This document shows, piece by piece, positions 54,661 to 63,907 of a DNA stretch of 64,000 bases (positions are counted from its first letter, which is position 1; every line of letters begins with the position of its first letter). Below the pieces are notes generated by a model. That model searched no databases. It was not told the DNA's origin and saw only the letters and a program-made list of their open reading frames with translations. The stretch lies in the NCBI GenBank assembly GCA_958296015.1, contig CATQIH010000029.1, positions 1 to 64,000 of the forward strand. Reading direction: 5' to 3'. The translations under genes and the position numbers were made by a program. The DNA is from Cyclobacteriaceae bacterium. GTDB lineage: Bacteria; Bacteroidota; Bacteroidia; Cytophagales; Cyclobacteriaceae.

Positions 54661-55092
54661 ATGAAAGCAGTCATTGTATCACCCCCCGGAGATGCCGGGC
54701 AACTGAATATTAGCTCATGGGAAAAGCCGGTTCCCAACCAGCATGAGATACTGGTAAAAGTAGCTGCCACAGCCATCAACCGTGCCGACATTCTCCAGCG
54801 GAAAGGAAGCTACCCGCCACCAAAGGGCGCAAGCCCTATCCTCGGCCTGGAAATAAGCGGTGAGGTAACCAAAGCAGGAAAAAATGTAACTCGATGGAAG
54901 GCAGGTGACAAAGTATTTGGGCTTTTGCCGGGCGGTGGCTATGCACAATACGCTGTCATCCATCAGGATATGGCCATGCCCAACAACCTGAGCTTTGAGC
55001 AGGCAGCAGCCATTCCCGAAGTTTTTCTCACTGCCTACCTGGCGTTGCAGTGGCTGGCAAGCTTGCAAAGCTTACTATACAGACTCATGTAA
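54661..55092 (+). pseudogene. Truncated quinone oxidoreductase gene (duplicate of 58211-59194)
   Basis: The first 318 nt differ from the complete gene at 58211 by two bases. After 54978 there is a 6-bp gap and about 14% divergence over the next 80 nt, then homology ends near LQWLASLQ. A 7-codon unrelated tail (SLLYRLM) leads to TAA at 55092. Only the GroES-like N-terminal part (143 codons) remains; the NAD(P)H-binding Rossmann domain is missing. It cannot be a working enzyme on its own. Together with the full copy it flanks the metalloprotease and lipoprotein genes. Confidence 0.85.
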
Positions 55093-55433
55093 GGAAAACC
55101 AGTAATAGTTACTTTTATAAGTAGCTGCGAAGAGAAGCTTATCATTTCTTTTCGATCTATTTGCACAAATTTTTATCCCTTTTAACGCATTGAGCTTGCT
55201 TCTTACGTGCTTTCAAACTTACAAAAAGCAGGTGAGATAAGTGTAAGTTTTTGATTAATTTAACATCTTATTGGTATAAGATTTACTTGAAAAAATCCCC
55301 CCCCCCCTCTATATTTAATACTATAAAGCAAACAGATGTTGCCGCTATGACTGAAGCATGTGTGTGAAAGAGCGACTCGTTAATCTACTATCGTATTTAA
55401 TAGTTATTTATAACCCTAAAACTTTTTTCACTC
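55093..55433. other. Intergenic region (341 nt) with poly-C tract
   Basis: No gene. It contains a small hairpin, ATCTTAT-TGGT-ATAAGAT (around 55265-55282), followed by the candidate promoter with an 11-C spacer tract. The rest is AT-rich leader sequence up to the metalloprotease ATG. Confidence 0.6.
55287..55317 (+). promoter_or_regulatory. Candidate phase-variable promoter with an 11-C spacer
   Basis: TTG (55287-55289), a 20-nt spacer and TATATTTA (55310-55317) fit the Bacteroidetes promoter form with one mismatch. Eleven of the spacer bases are an uninterrupted C run (55297-55307). Slippage in the run would change the spacing between the two elements and so the promoter strength. Confidence 0.45.
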
Positions 55434-57368
55434 ATGAAAACTTTTATCTATGCATGGCTGATTGCTATGCTTTTTGTTTCTGCTACTGTACACGCACAAG
55501 ATACAGCCAACAAAGCTGATAACGAATGGATGATTCCCTTAAAAGGAAATCGTCTTGATGCTCAAGTCTTTGATAAAGCCAGCTTTTTAAAAGACGAAAA
55601 ACACTATGCTGATGTAGAATATGTGTACTTAAAGTTGGTGGCTGATGCGCAGCAAGATGGTAAGCTAACCTTTAGATTACCCAACACGGAGAGAAAAGTT
55701 AAAGCATAAGTTATTGAAGTAAGAGCTACCTCTAAAAAGGATTACGAGTGGGAGGGGCAATTTCCAGACTATGGTGGTAGTATGCTCATTGTTTCACAGA
55801 AGGGGCAGGTGCGCGCTCATATCAGTTATGATGGCGAAGAATACGAAATTTTCCCTTTAGAAGAAGGCGTACACGCAGTAGCCAAGATAGTACCTGCTGA
55901 TAGCGCAAATACAGGAGTTTGTGGTATTGGTACGCTGGTGGTACCTACAGGAGATAGCAGTCCTCAAGTGCCTGAAGATGGATACAAGAGAAAAGAAAAC
56001 ACAGATTTGAAATCTTCAAGAGTGGTTGCTTGTAACCCAGCCGCCACGCGCGTGCGTGTATTAGTATTGTCAACAGCACGAGCCAGGGCTACAGGTTTAG
56101 ACCCCACGCAGACCGCTCAGTTAGCCATCAGCCAATTTAATCAAGCGGTTACCAACAGCCAAGTGGGAACGGACGTTGCCCGTTTAGAACTCGCCGGTGT
56201 ACAGAATTTTGATTTTGCGGAAAGGCAAACTCAGCCTATTGCAGATATTGAAAATTTAAGATCAAATCCTCAAATACAGCAATTGCGGAACGCAGCAAGA
56301 GCTGATTTGGTAGTGCTGCTTACGGATGGAAATTATATTGTTGGCAATGGAGACTTGTATGGAATAGCCGGTAATTATGATGCAAACTTTAACTTGGGCT
56401 TTTTTTCCAATCTTTCATCTGCCATTGTGGAGATTGATCAAGCTACTGCTAGCTATACGTTTGCTCACGAAGTAGGCCACCTATTTGTAGCTCGGCATCA
56501 AAGCTGTAATGTGTCTGCTAATGGGTGTGATCAGAATGGAACCTTTGGACATGGGTTCAGCTTTACCCGGCCCGGAGCACTCTTCAGAAAGACCCGGCGG
56601 TACCGCACCATCATGCAGGTAATACGCAATGATTACTCATTAATCCCTTACTTTTCTAATCCTGATGTGGTTTACGATACTAGGGCGACTGGTACGGCTG
56701 CTGAGAATGACAATGCTCGGCAATTGGAGGTGGGTGCCCCTATTGTATCTCGTTATATCGCAGAGGTTCAAACCCTTACCGCTAGTATTGACGGCCCTAC
56801 GCAGGCAAGGCTAAATACTACTTATACATGGGAGGCAGTGGTAAGCTGTGGCGGTGCCTATACATATCGTTGGGAGACTAGCAACGATGGCTTTACCTAT
56901 GTGCCTGGTGGTACCAGTGATAGAATAAACCTTTCTTTTTCTGTGCCACCGCCTTCCAACTATCTGTACCTTCGTTTAACGGTTACTTCTAACGGACAGA
57001 CACGTACTGTTTACCGTACCGTATACATACAAGGTAATGCCCGTATAGCTCAAACGAGTAAAGACACGTTGGAATGGACTGAAGCCGTGGAGCTAGAAGT
57101 ACCGAAAGAAGTGTTGTTAGAACAGGCTTATCCAAATCCTCTTACCAAACAAACCCAAATAGGTTTTTATCTACCGAAAGCACAAACTATCAGCTTGGAT
57201 ATTTTGAACCAAAGCGGTAAATTAATTAGAAATGTAGCGGACGGCTCAATGGAGGCTGGTCCTTACAAATTTACAATCAATCGAGGCGACTTGCCTACAG
57301 GGCTGTACTTTTATCAGCTATCAGTAGGCGACCACCGGTACGTTAGACGTTTATTGATTAAAGATTGA
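55434..57368 (+). pseudogene. Secreted metzincin-type metalloprotease with T9SS sorting domain, interrupted by an ochre codon
   Basis: One frame runs from ATG 55434 to 57368 (645 codons) with a single TAA at 55707-55709 that splits it into the two track ORFs. The second starts at an internal codon 72 nt later. A signal peptide (MKTFIYAWLIAMLFVSATVHAQ) and a pro-region precede the protease domain with the zinc motif HEVGHLFVARH (HExxHxxxxxH) and a Met in YRTIMQVI as a possible Met-turn, as in reprolysin-type metzincins. An Ig-like domain (about 470-545) and a T9SS sorting domain (LEQAYPNPLTKQTQIGFYL to RRLLIKD) follow. The intact protein would be a secreted endopeptidase. The stop could be real decay or a read error. 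Confidence 0.8.
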
Positions 57369-57432
57369 GTTCATTACCAACTGTCTTGCCTGGCCAATAT
57401 TGCAGCCAGGCAAGCTTAAAAAAAATTCATGT

Positions 57433-57966
57433 ATGAGACGATTAGTAATGGCTATTGTACTTTTGTGGGGAATGGCCGCATGTTGTCAAGAAGAAAATGA
57501 AGAGGTAACGCCTGCTTATGGCACTGCTAGTGCATTGCTCAACGGACAGCCTTGGGAAATCAAACCTAGCGGTGCTGGCAACTCAGCTTGTTATCCTACT
57601 CGTTTGAGTATGAATTTTGCCTACTCTAATAAAGAAGGTCTCTTGCGAAACTCACTTGAAATAGGCAACTTTCCTAAAAGTATCGGAACTTATAATTTGC
57701 TTCGCTTCAACCCCTTAGAAAACGATTGTTTTTCAGAACGCATTACGGCATTGTTTGGAACGTGGCAAGAGGATGGAGATGTAGTGGGAGAAATTTATGA
57801 TGTGGATGAAGAAGCGCGCAATGAACTGGTCATCACCGTATACGATTCATCAGCCCAGCGGTTGGAAGGAACCTTCCAGGCCACGATGGTAGCCAGGAAT
57901 ATGAAAGACCAAATGATCTTGGACTTGCAGACACCTTACAAATACAAGGTTTATTTTCAGTTGTGA
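57433..57966 (+). CDS. Putative lipoprotein of unknown function
   Basis: The ATG at 57433 (MRRLVMAIVLLWGMAACC) is preferred over the track start at 57400 because it begins a lipoprotein signal peptide with lipobox MAAC; 177 aa. The mature part starts with an acidic stretch (QEENEEVTP), then ASALLNGQPWEI, a motif common at the start of small Bacteroidota lipoproteins of the DUF6252 kind. The rest is beta-rich. It lies 64 nt after the metalloprotease and inside the segment flanked by the oxidoreductase duplication, so it probably travels with the protease gene. Confidence 0.75.
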   Translation: MRRLVMAIVLLWGMAACCQEENEEVTPAYGTASALLNGQPWEIKPSGAGNSACYPTRLSMNFAYSNKEGLLRNSLEIGNFPKSIGTYNLLRFNPLENDCFSERITALFGTWQEDGDVVGEIYDVDEEARNELVITVYDSSAQRLEGTFQATMVARNMKDQMILDLQTPYKYKVYFQL

Positions 57967-58210
57967 TACGCCCTCCTTTTGATAAATAGTACAAGCTACC
58001 ATCTTTTAGCCCATAATATCAAGGAGATTTTTAAGTAACTATTTGTTTCTACAATTGCCTACCATCTAATTTTTTCTAGCATCTATTGTTAATATTAACA
58101 ACAATGTTTCAAAATTGATTTGAGTCATTGTAAAAACATAATCCTCCAAATTATAAAATAAAATGCGGAAATTTATCCCAATCTATATTTAAAACCTAAC
58201 CCTGTTCACT

Positions 58211-59194
58211 ATGAAAGCAGTCATTGTATCACCTCCCGGAGATGCCGGGCAACTGAATATTAGCTCATGGGAAAAGCCGGTTCCCAACCAGCATGAGATA
58301 CTGGTAAAAGTAGCTGCCACAGCCATCAACCGTGCCGACATTCTCCAGCGGAAAGGAAGCTACCCGCCACCAAAGGGCGCAAGCCCTATCCTCGGCCTGG
58401 AAATAAGCGGTGAGGTAACCAAAGCAGGAAAAAATGTAACTCGATGGAAGGCAGGTGACAAAGTATTTGGGCTTTTGCCGGGCGGTGGGTATGCACAATA
58501 CGCTGTCATCCATCAGGATATGGCCATGTCCATGCCCAACAACCTGAGCTTCGAACAGGCGGCAGCCATTCCGGAGGTTTTTCTTACTGCCTATCTGGCG
58601 TTGCAATGGCTAGCAAATTTGCAACCTAAAGAGAAGCTGCTGATCCATGCAGGTGCAAGCGGAGTGGGCACCGCAGCCATTCAGCTCGCCAAACATATGC
58701 AGGCAGGCCAGATCATTATCACCGCATCAGCCCCCAAACATCCGCTTTGCCTCAACTTGGGTGTAGATCATGCTATTGATTACAAAACCCAGGATTTTCA
58801 GGAGAAGGTACTTGCGTATACACAACAGGAAGGCGTGGATGTGATCATAGATTTTATAGCCGCTCCTTATCTGCACAAAAATATGCATTGCTTGCGCACT
58901 GATGGTCGCCTTGTGCTGCTGGCCTTGCTGGGTGGCGCAAAGGCAGATAGCTTTGATATGGGTGAGGTGCTGCAAAAACGGTTGCAGATTATTGGATCAA
59001 CGCTGCGTTCCCGGTCGCTCGATTATCAGATCAGGCTTACCAAAGACTTTGCCGACTTTGCGCTTTCTAAATTTCAGCACCAGCAACTACACCCTGTCAT
59101 CGACAAAGTATTTGACTGGCAGGACGTACAGCAAGCTCACAAATATATGGAATCCAACCAAAATACCGGAAAGATTGTCATGAAGGTGCATTGA
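58211..59194 (+). CDS. NAD(P)H:quinone oxidoreductase, zinc-independent MDR family (complete copy)
   Basis: 327 aa. The GroES-like N-terminal domain (about residues 1-125, with ATAINRADILQRKGSYPP) is followed by a Rossmann domain with the nucleotide motif HAGASGVGTAAIQLAK (about 144-159). No zinc ligands are visible, as expected of the quinone oxidoreductase branch (Qor, zeta-crystallin, PIG3). It reduces quinones or enones with NADPH. A truncated copy of its first 400 nt lies at 54661. The start is common to both copies. Confidence 0.93.
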   Translation: MKAVIVSPPGDAGQLNISSWEKPVPNQHEILVKVAATAINRADILQRKGSYPPPKGASPILGLEISGEVTKAGKNVTRWKAGDKVFGLLPGGGYAQYAVIHQDMAMSMPNNLSFEQAAAIPEVFLTAYLALQWLANLQPKEKLLIHAGASGVGTAAIQLAKHMQAGQIIITASAPKHPLCLNLGVDHAIDYKTQDFQEKVLAYTQQEGVDVIIDFIAAPYLHKNMHCLRTDGRLVLLALLGGAKADSFDMGEVLQKRLQIIGSTLRSRSLDYQIRLTKDFADFALSKFQHQQLHPVIDKVFDWQDVQQAHKYMESNQNTGKIVMKVH

Positions 59195-59238
59195 TACGTT
59201 GTAGCGAACATTTTCGTTTTAATAGAAAAATGTGATCC

Positions 59239-59793
59239 ATGATAAGAATATTCAATATTATTTTGTTGCTGTCATCCGTTGCTGCCTTTTCCTGTTCTTC
59301 TATTAAAGTATTTTCTGAAAATGAACATAGCGGCCAGCTGGCAGATTATCAGACCTATGCCTTTGTAAAGGTACCTCTGGACCAGCTTGATCAGGCCACG
59401 GCCATTTTGTATGAAGAAGTGCGCAAAAGAATCGCTGCTGAACTTAATGGCAAAGGTTACAAACCGGATACGGAGAAGCCCGATCTCTATGTGACGTTCA
59501 ATATGCTTACCGAAGAACAAAGGAAAGAAGTCACCAAAAGTACCAATCCTTATAGCCCTTACGGCATGGCAGGCATGTGGCCTTCTCCCTACACTTATCC
59601 GGGCATGTATAATTATCGTTACAAGGAAATTCAGATCAAAAAGACAGGTACGCTGGTAGTAGACCTGATTTCCCGTGAACTCAAAGAACCGGTTTGGAGA
59701 GGGATAGGCATTGGCCCTACCAATGACCCGGAGGAACGCTTTGAAACAGCCTATAAAATAGTGGAAAAGCTTTTCAGGAAGTTTCCATCCTGA
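59239..59793 (+). CDS. DUF4136 family lipoprotein
   Basis: 184 aa. A signal peptide with lipobox AFSC (Cys19) is followed by a DUF4136 domain (DYQTYAFVKVPLDQLDQ, RIAAELNGKGYKPDTEKPDLYVTFNM). These are outer-membrane or periplasmic lipoproteins of unknown role, common in Bacteroidota. A low-complexity segment rich in Pro, Tyr and Gly (NPYSPYGMAGMWPSPYTYPG) sits in the middle, normal for the family. It is 44 nt downstream of the oxidoreductase gene. Confidence 0.88.
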   Translation: MIRIFNIILLLSSVAAFSCSSIKVFSENEHSGQLADYQTYAFVKVPLDQLDQATAILYEEVRKRIAAELNGKGYKPDTEKPDLYVTFNMLTEEQRKEVTKSTNPYSPYGMAGMWPSPYTYPGMYNYRYKEIQIKKTGTLVVDLISRELKEPVWRGIGIGPTNDPEERFETAYKIVEKLFRKFPS

Positions 59794-59898
59794 TTTTTCT
59801 GTGCTATTTTTTGATTTAGCCAGGTCAAATACTTGCGCATCCGTAGTTATATGGTTATTTTAGTTGATAAACACACAAGCTTAAATCATCACAATATT

Positions 59899-60366
59899 AT
59901 GGCTAAACCAACACCCGCCCTGATTGATGCCATCAGGAAAACAGCCCGCAAACTGCAAACCAGTACCGCCTATCAGTGGGGCCATATGGGAAGCTGCAAC
60001 TGCGGTCATCTGGTACAGGAAATCACCAAACTCAGCAGAGCGCAAATCCACGATTATGCGATGCGCACCCGTGGGGGCGACTGGAGTGAGCAAGCACTGG
60101 ACTATTGCCCTACCAGCGGTTACCTCATGGACCAGGTCATATCCATCATGCTGGATGCCGGTATGGACCTTCCGGATTTTGAGCATCTGGAAAAACTATC
60201 TGACAAAAGAGTATTGAACAGACTTCCCTACGAATTGCGGCATCTCAGATACAATAACCTGGCAGACGTGGTAACCTACATGAATACCTGGGCTGACTTG
60301 CTACAGGAAGAGCTAATACAACATGTAAAGCTGCCATCTATAAAAGACTATGAGGCTGTGTTGTAA
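59899..60366 (+). CDS. Conserved cytoplasmic protein of unknown function
   Basis: The track starts at a TTG (59833); the ATG at 59899 (MAKPTPALIDAIRKTARKL) is more natural, giving 155 aa. There is no signal peptide. A Cys-rich spot HMGSCNCGHLVQEI could bind a metal. The C-terminal part is helical (ELRHLRYNNLADVVTYMNTWADLL). I do not recognise the family. A strong terminator follows the stop codon by about 30 nt. Confidence 0.75.
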   Translation: MAKPTPALIDAIRKTARKLQTSTAYQWGHMGSCNCGHLVQEITKLSRAQIHDYAMRTRGGDWSEQALDYCPTSGYLMDQVISIMLDAGMDLPDFEHLEKLSDKRVLNRLPYELRHLRYNNLADVVTYMNTWADLLQEELIQHVKLPSIKDYEAVL

Positions 60367-60393
60367 ATAATATAACATCAGCATATTAACAGA

Positions 60394-60421
60394 GCCAGGC
60401 AAAAAAGCCTGGCTTTTTTTT
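60394..60421 (+). terminator. Intrinsic terminator
   Basis: GCCAGGC-AAAAAA-GCCTGGC followed by eight T, just after the 155-aa gene; a textbook rho-independent terminator. Confidence 0.9.
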
Positions 60422-60615
60422 ACCCAAATAGAAGTAGTTTGCATGTTAAATCGCTTTTGTTCCGGTATAATCTCACCAACTATACAACACCAACCTTACA
60501 TTTCACCCAAATTCTCATAGTCAGCTATTATCTTTAAAGCACTATACAACTACATATCAACATTTAACTTAACCTATATGATAAAAGCAGAAGACTTATT
60601 TAAAGATATTAATAT

Positions 60616-61761
60616 ATGTTTAGTGATTTACCGGAGTCTGTATGGGTTATGTTGTTTGCGCTCATGTCTTCTTATGCAGTAGTACGTATCATCATTCCTG
60701 TAGTCGTTAGAGTATCCCGGGAAAAACATCTGATGGATGAGCCTAACAACCGAAGCTCCCATACACAAAAAACGCCCAGTCTTGGTGGCGTAGGTATATT
60801 TGCCGCCATAGCCATTGTATTCACCACTGTTACCAGCCTGACAGGCCAGCAAAACCAGGCACATCTTATCTTACCCTCTCTTGTCATTTTATTTTTTATC
60901 GGCCTCAAAGACGATATCCTTGTCATAGACCCTTATAAGAAATTAATTGCCCAGCTGCTGGCAGGTGCTTTGATGATCATTTGCACCGACATCCGTATGG
61001 GCAGTTTGTATGGATTGTTTGGCATCTATGAATTGCCTTACATTGCCAGCTTCCTGTTCACCTTGTTTTTCATTATTGTCACAGTCAATGCCTATAACCT
61101 GATTGACGGAATAGATGGCCTTGCCGGAGGGCTAGGGATCGTCGTATGTGTTACATTTGGCATTTACTTTTACATGGCTGGCCTGCTTTGGGCTACCGCT
61201 CTTTGCGCTACGCTTACCGGGGCTTTGGCAAGTTTTGTACGGTTCAATTTTTCTCAGGTCAACAAAATATTTATGGGCGATTGCGGCTCGCTCACCGTTG
61301 GATTTGTGCTGGCATTGCTGGCAATCAAATTTCTACAGGTGAACGAAGTAAGCCCACACACTGCTTATGTTCAGAACGCTCCTGCTTTGGCTATTGCCAT
61401 ATTGTTTGTGCCGCTTTTTGATACTTTGCGATTGTTCATACAACGCATAGCCAGTGGCAGAAAGCCCTTTCATGCCGACCGCAACCATATACACCACTTC
61501 GTTATCGATAGCGGCTTTTCGCATTTGCAGGCCAGCATCATACTCTGTAGCACCAATGCAGTAGTCATCAGCCTGGCATTCGTTGCTTTCGCTCAATCAT
61601 CAGTCACCGGTTCATTGCTATTCCTGGGAGTATTGTTTGTAACCTATCTATTAGTTGTACGAAGGAAAAACCCAACAGCAAAGCCTCACACCAAATATTC
61701 CAAATACTACGTGAGCAAGCCTGTAGCGGCGAAAGAGCTACAGCGGGAACCGGTGAATTAA
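60616..61761 (+). CDS. WecA/MraY-like undecaprenyl-phosphate sugar-1-phosphate transferase
   Basis: 381 aa, about 11 predicted transmembrane helices. The glycosyltransferase family 4 motifs are present: the DD pair in FIGLKDDILVIDPYKK, NAYNLIDGIDGLAGGLG, the catalytic Asp in NKIFMGDCGSLTVGF and the HADRNHIHHFV loop typical of WecA/TagO. It starts polysaccharide or O-antigen synthesis by moving a HexNAc-phosphate from UDP-sugar to undecaprenyl phosphate. It is convergent with purH, and the two coding regions overlap by 4 nt. Confidence 0.93.
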   Translation: MFSDLPESVWVMLFALMSSYAVVRIIIPVVVRVSREKHLMDEPNNRSSHTQKTPSLGGVGIFAAIAIVFTTVTSLTGQQNQAHLILPSLVILFFIGLKDDILVIDPYKKLIAQLLAGALMIICTDIRMGSLYGLFGIYELPYIASFLFTLFFIIVTVNAYNLIDGIDGLAGGLGIVVCVTFGIYFYMAGLLWATALCATLTGALASFVRFNFSQVNKIFMGDCGSLTVGFVLALLAIKFLQVNEVSPHTAYVQNAPALAIAILFVPLFDTLRLFIQRIASGRKPFHADRNHIHHFVIDSGFSHLQASIILCSTNAVVISLAFVAFAQSSVTGSLLFLGVLFVTYLLVVRRKNPTAKPHTKYSKYYVSKPVAAKELQREPVN

Positions 61762-63296
61762 TGCTTAAAATGCCTGAATCCTGTACAGACCATCGCCATA
61801 TCATGCTGATCGCAGAACGCTATGGAGTCCTGGTCACGGATGGAGCCGCCAGGCTGAATCACCGCCTGAACGCCTTCTTGCTGGGCTATTTCCACACAAT
61901 CGGGGAAAGGGAAAAAGGCATCTGATGCCATCACGGCCCCGTGCAAGTCAAAGCCAAACACTTTTGCTTTTTCTATTGCCTGCCGCAGCGCATCTACCCT
62001 GGAGGTCTGCCCCACGCCGCTGGCTAGTAGCTGCCCTTTTTTTGCCAGAATGATTGTGTTGGACTTGGTGTGCTTGCAGATTTTGCTGGCGAATAATAAT
62101 ACCTCATTCTCTTCATCAGTAGTAGCTCTTTTGGTCACTACCTTCAGGTCTTCCAACGTATCGGTTTTCAAATCTCTGTCCTGTTCGATCACGCCATTGA
62201 GCAACGTTTTAAATTGTGTCTTGGTGGCCAGTGGTTGCTTTTGCACCAGCAGCACCCTGTTTTTCTTTTGTTTCAGCAGTTCCATCGCGTCATCAGTATA
62301 GGCAGGCGCGATCAGCACTTCCACAAAGAGTTTGTGGATTTCTTCGGCAGCGTCCACATCCACTTCCTTGTTGGTGATCAGCACACCGCCAAAAGCAGAA
62401 ACGGTATCGGCTTCAAAGGCTTTCAGATAGGCTTCTTTCACGCTGTGGCCGGTTGCTACACCACAGGCATTGGTGTGTTTGAGAATAGCAAAAGCAGTTT
62501 CGCTTTCAAATTCTCCTATCAATGCCACCGCCGCATCAATATCTACCAGGTTGTTATAAGACAACTCCTTGCCGTGAGTCTGCTCCAGCATGGCCGCCAG
62601 ATCGCCATAGAAAGCCGCCTGCTGGTGTGGATTTTCGCCATAGCGAAGTGTCTGCTTTGGCATGTTGGTTTTATCAAACCCTTCGGAACTAGCTTCTGAA
62701 CCAGCATTGCCCGTTGCAAAGTACTGGTGAATGGCTGTGTCGTAGTGCGAACTGGTAGCAAAAGCTTCCATAGCAAACTTTTTGCGGTCTTCCAGATCAG
62801 TAGCACCGTCTTTTTCGCTCAATAGTTGCGTCAACCACTGGTATTGGTTGCGGGAAGATACGATCACCACATCCTGGAAATTTTTGGCTGCTGCACGGAT
62901 CAGAGCAATACCGCCAATATCTATCTTCTCTATCACGGTCGCCTCCTCTGCACCGGAAGCCACAGTTTCTTCAAAAGGATACAGGTCAACAATGACCAGA
63001 TCAATAACAGGAATCTCATATTGTTGTATCTGCTGCTGGTCTTCGGCATGATCGCGCCTGTTTAGGATCCCACCAAAAACTTTAGGATGCAGCGTCTTTA
63101 CTCGTCCGCCCAGAATAGCAGGGTAGCTGGTGAGATCTTCTACCGGCACCACCTGTGCACCTTGTTCTTCTATAAACTGCTGTGTGCCACCCGTAGAATA
63201 GATGGTGATGCCATGCTGCTGTAGTAATTTAACAATAGGGGCCAGGTGATCTTTGTAGTATACAGAAATAAGGGCCGAACTGATTTTCTTGTGCAT
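61758..63296 (-). CDS. purH: Bifunctional AICAR formyltransferase/IMP cyclohydrolase
   Basis: 512 aa, the standard length. The N-terminal IMP cyclohydrolase domain (residues 1-195, MGS-like fold with TGGTQQFIEEQGAQ and LGGRVKTLHPKVFGGIL) and the C-terminal AICAR transformylase domain (LRYGENPHQQAAFYG, NAYGVATG-like NACGVATGHSVKEAY, SDAFFPFPDCVE) catalyse the last two steps of IMP synthesis. It lies 37 nt downstream of purN, an arrangement consistent with co-transcription. Confidence 0.98.
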   Translation of the reverse strand: MHKKISSALISVYYKDHLAPIVKLLQQHGITIYSTGGTQQFIEEQGAQVVPVEDLTSYPAILGGRVKTLHPKVFGGILNRRDHAEDQQQIQQYEIPVIDLVIVDLYPFEETVASGAEEATVIEKIDIGGIALIRAAAKNFQDVVIVSSRNQYQWLTQLLSEKDGATDLEDRKKFAMEAFATSSHYDTAIHQYFATGNAGSEASSEGFDKTNMPKQTLRYGENPHQQAAFYGDLAAMLEQTHGKELSYNNLVDIDAAVALIGEFESETAFAILKHTNACGVATGHSVKEAYLKAFEADTVSAFGGVLITNKEVDVDAAEEIHKLFVEVLIAPAYTDDAMELLKQKKNRVLLVQKQPLATKTQFKTLLNGVIEQDRDLKTDTLEDLKVVTKRATTDEENEVLLFASKICKHTKSNTIILAKKGQLLASGVGQTSRVDALRQAIEKAKVFGFDLHGAVMASDAFFPFPDCVEIAQQEGVQAVIQPGGSIRDQDSIAFCDQHDMAMVCTGFRHFKH

Positions 63297-63333
63297 AACT
63301 TTTGGTGTGTTATTCTATTAAAATTTCAAAGGT

Positions 63334-63903
63334 TTATGATTGAGTAACTAACTTTTCAATCACTTCAGGATAATACTGATGTTCGAGTTGGTGTACTTTG
63401 TTGGCTACCTGCTCCGGTGTATCGGTAGCCTCTACCGGGCAATTTGCCTGAAAAATGATCTTTCCTTCATCATAGTTTTCATTGACCAAATGAATGGTGA
63501 TGCCAGTAGACGTTTCTTTGGCAGCAATCACTGCCTGGTGTACCCGCACTCCATACATGCCTTTGCCGCCATAAGCAGGCAACAGGGCCGGGTGAATATT
63601 GACAATGCGGTTTGGATATGCCTGGATCAGGTTGTCAGGGACTTTCAGCAGAAAGCCAGCCAATACAATAAAATCAATGCTTGCTTCCTGTAGCCATTGC
63701 AACACAAGGCTAGTATGCAATAAAGTATGTTTATCAAAAATCTTTGCTGGTACACCAAAGCGGGCAGCTCTGGCAATGGCTCCGGCTTTAGGGTTATTGG
63801 TGAGCAGCATACCAACTTGCATGGCTTTGTGTTGGGCAAACCGCTCAAAAATCTTCTCGGCGTTTGTACCGCTGCCCGAAGCAAAAACCGCTATGTTTTT
63901 CAT
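63334..63903 (-). CDS. purN: Phosphoribosylglycinamide formyltransferase
   Basis: The track start (63918) adds five residues; ATG 63903 (MKNIAVFASGSGTNAEKI) is the family start, giving 189 aa. PurN transfers a formyl group from 10-formyl-THF to GAR in purine synthesis. Visible are the phosphate loop ASGSGTN, the catalytic Asn/His/Asp set in NIHPALLPAYGGKGMYG and HLVNENYDEGKII. A promoter-like TATATTTG ends 4 nt before this ATG, so the mRNA may be nearly leaderless. Confidence 0.97.
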   Translation of the reverse strand: MKNIAVFASGSGTNAEKIFERFAQHKAMQVGMLLTNNPKAGAIARAARFGVPAKIFDKHTLLHTSLVLQWLQEASIDFIVLAGFLLKVPDNLIQAYPNRIVNIHPALLPAYGGKGMYGVRVHQAVIAAKETSTGITIHLVNENYDEGKIIFQANCPVEATDTPEQVANKVHQLEHQYYPEVIEKLVTQS

Positions 63904-63907
63904 GGCG

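Noticed and set aside
54661-55092. Truncated oxidoreductase as a stand-alone GroES-like protein
   Set aside because: The loss of the whole nucleotide-binding domain and an unrelated 7-residue tail indicate a remnant, not a domain-sized gene.
33475-55709. TAG/TAA read as glutamine (altered genetic code)
   Set aside because: Normal genes in the same window end with these codons (lysS and the AAA ATPase end in TAG; ispF, purH and others in TAA), and housekeeping frames contain no internal stops. Local mutation or sequencing error explains the three cases better.
55093-58210. Insertion sequence or integron carrying the protease
   Set aside because: No transposase, integrase, terminal inverted repeats or attachment site were found; only the partial gene duplication marks the edges.
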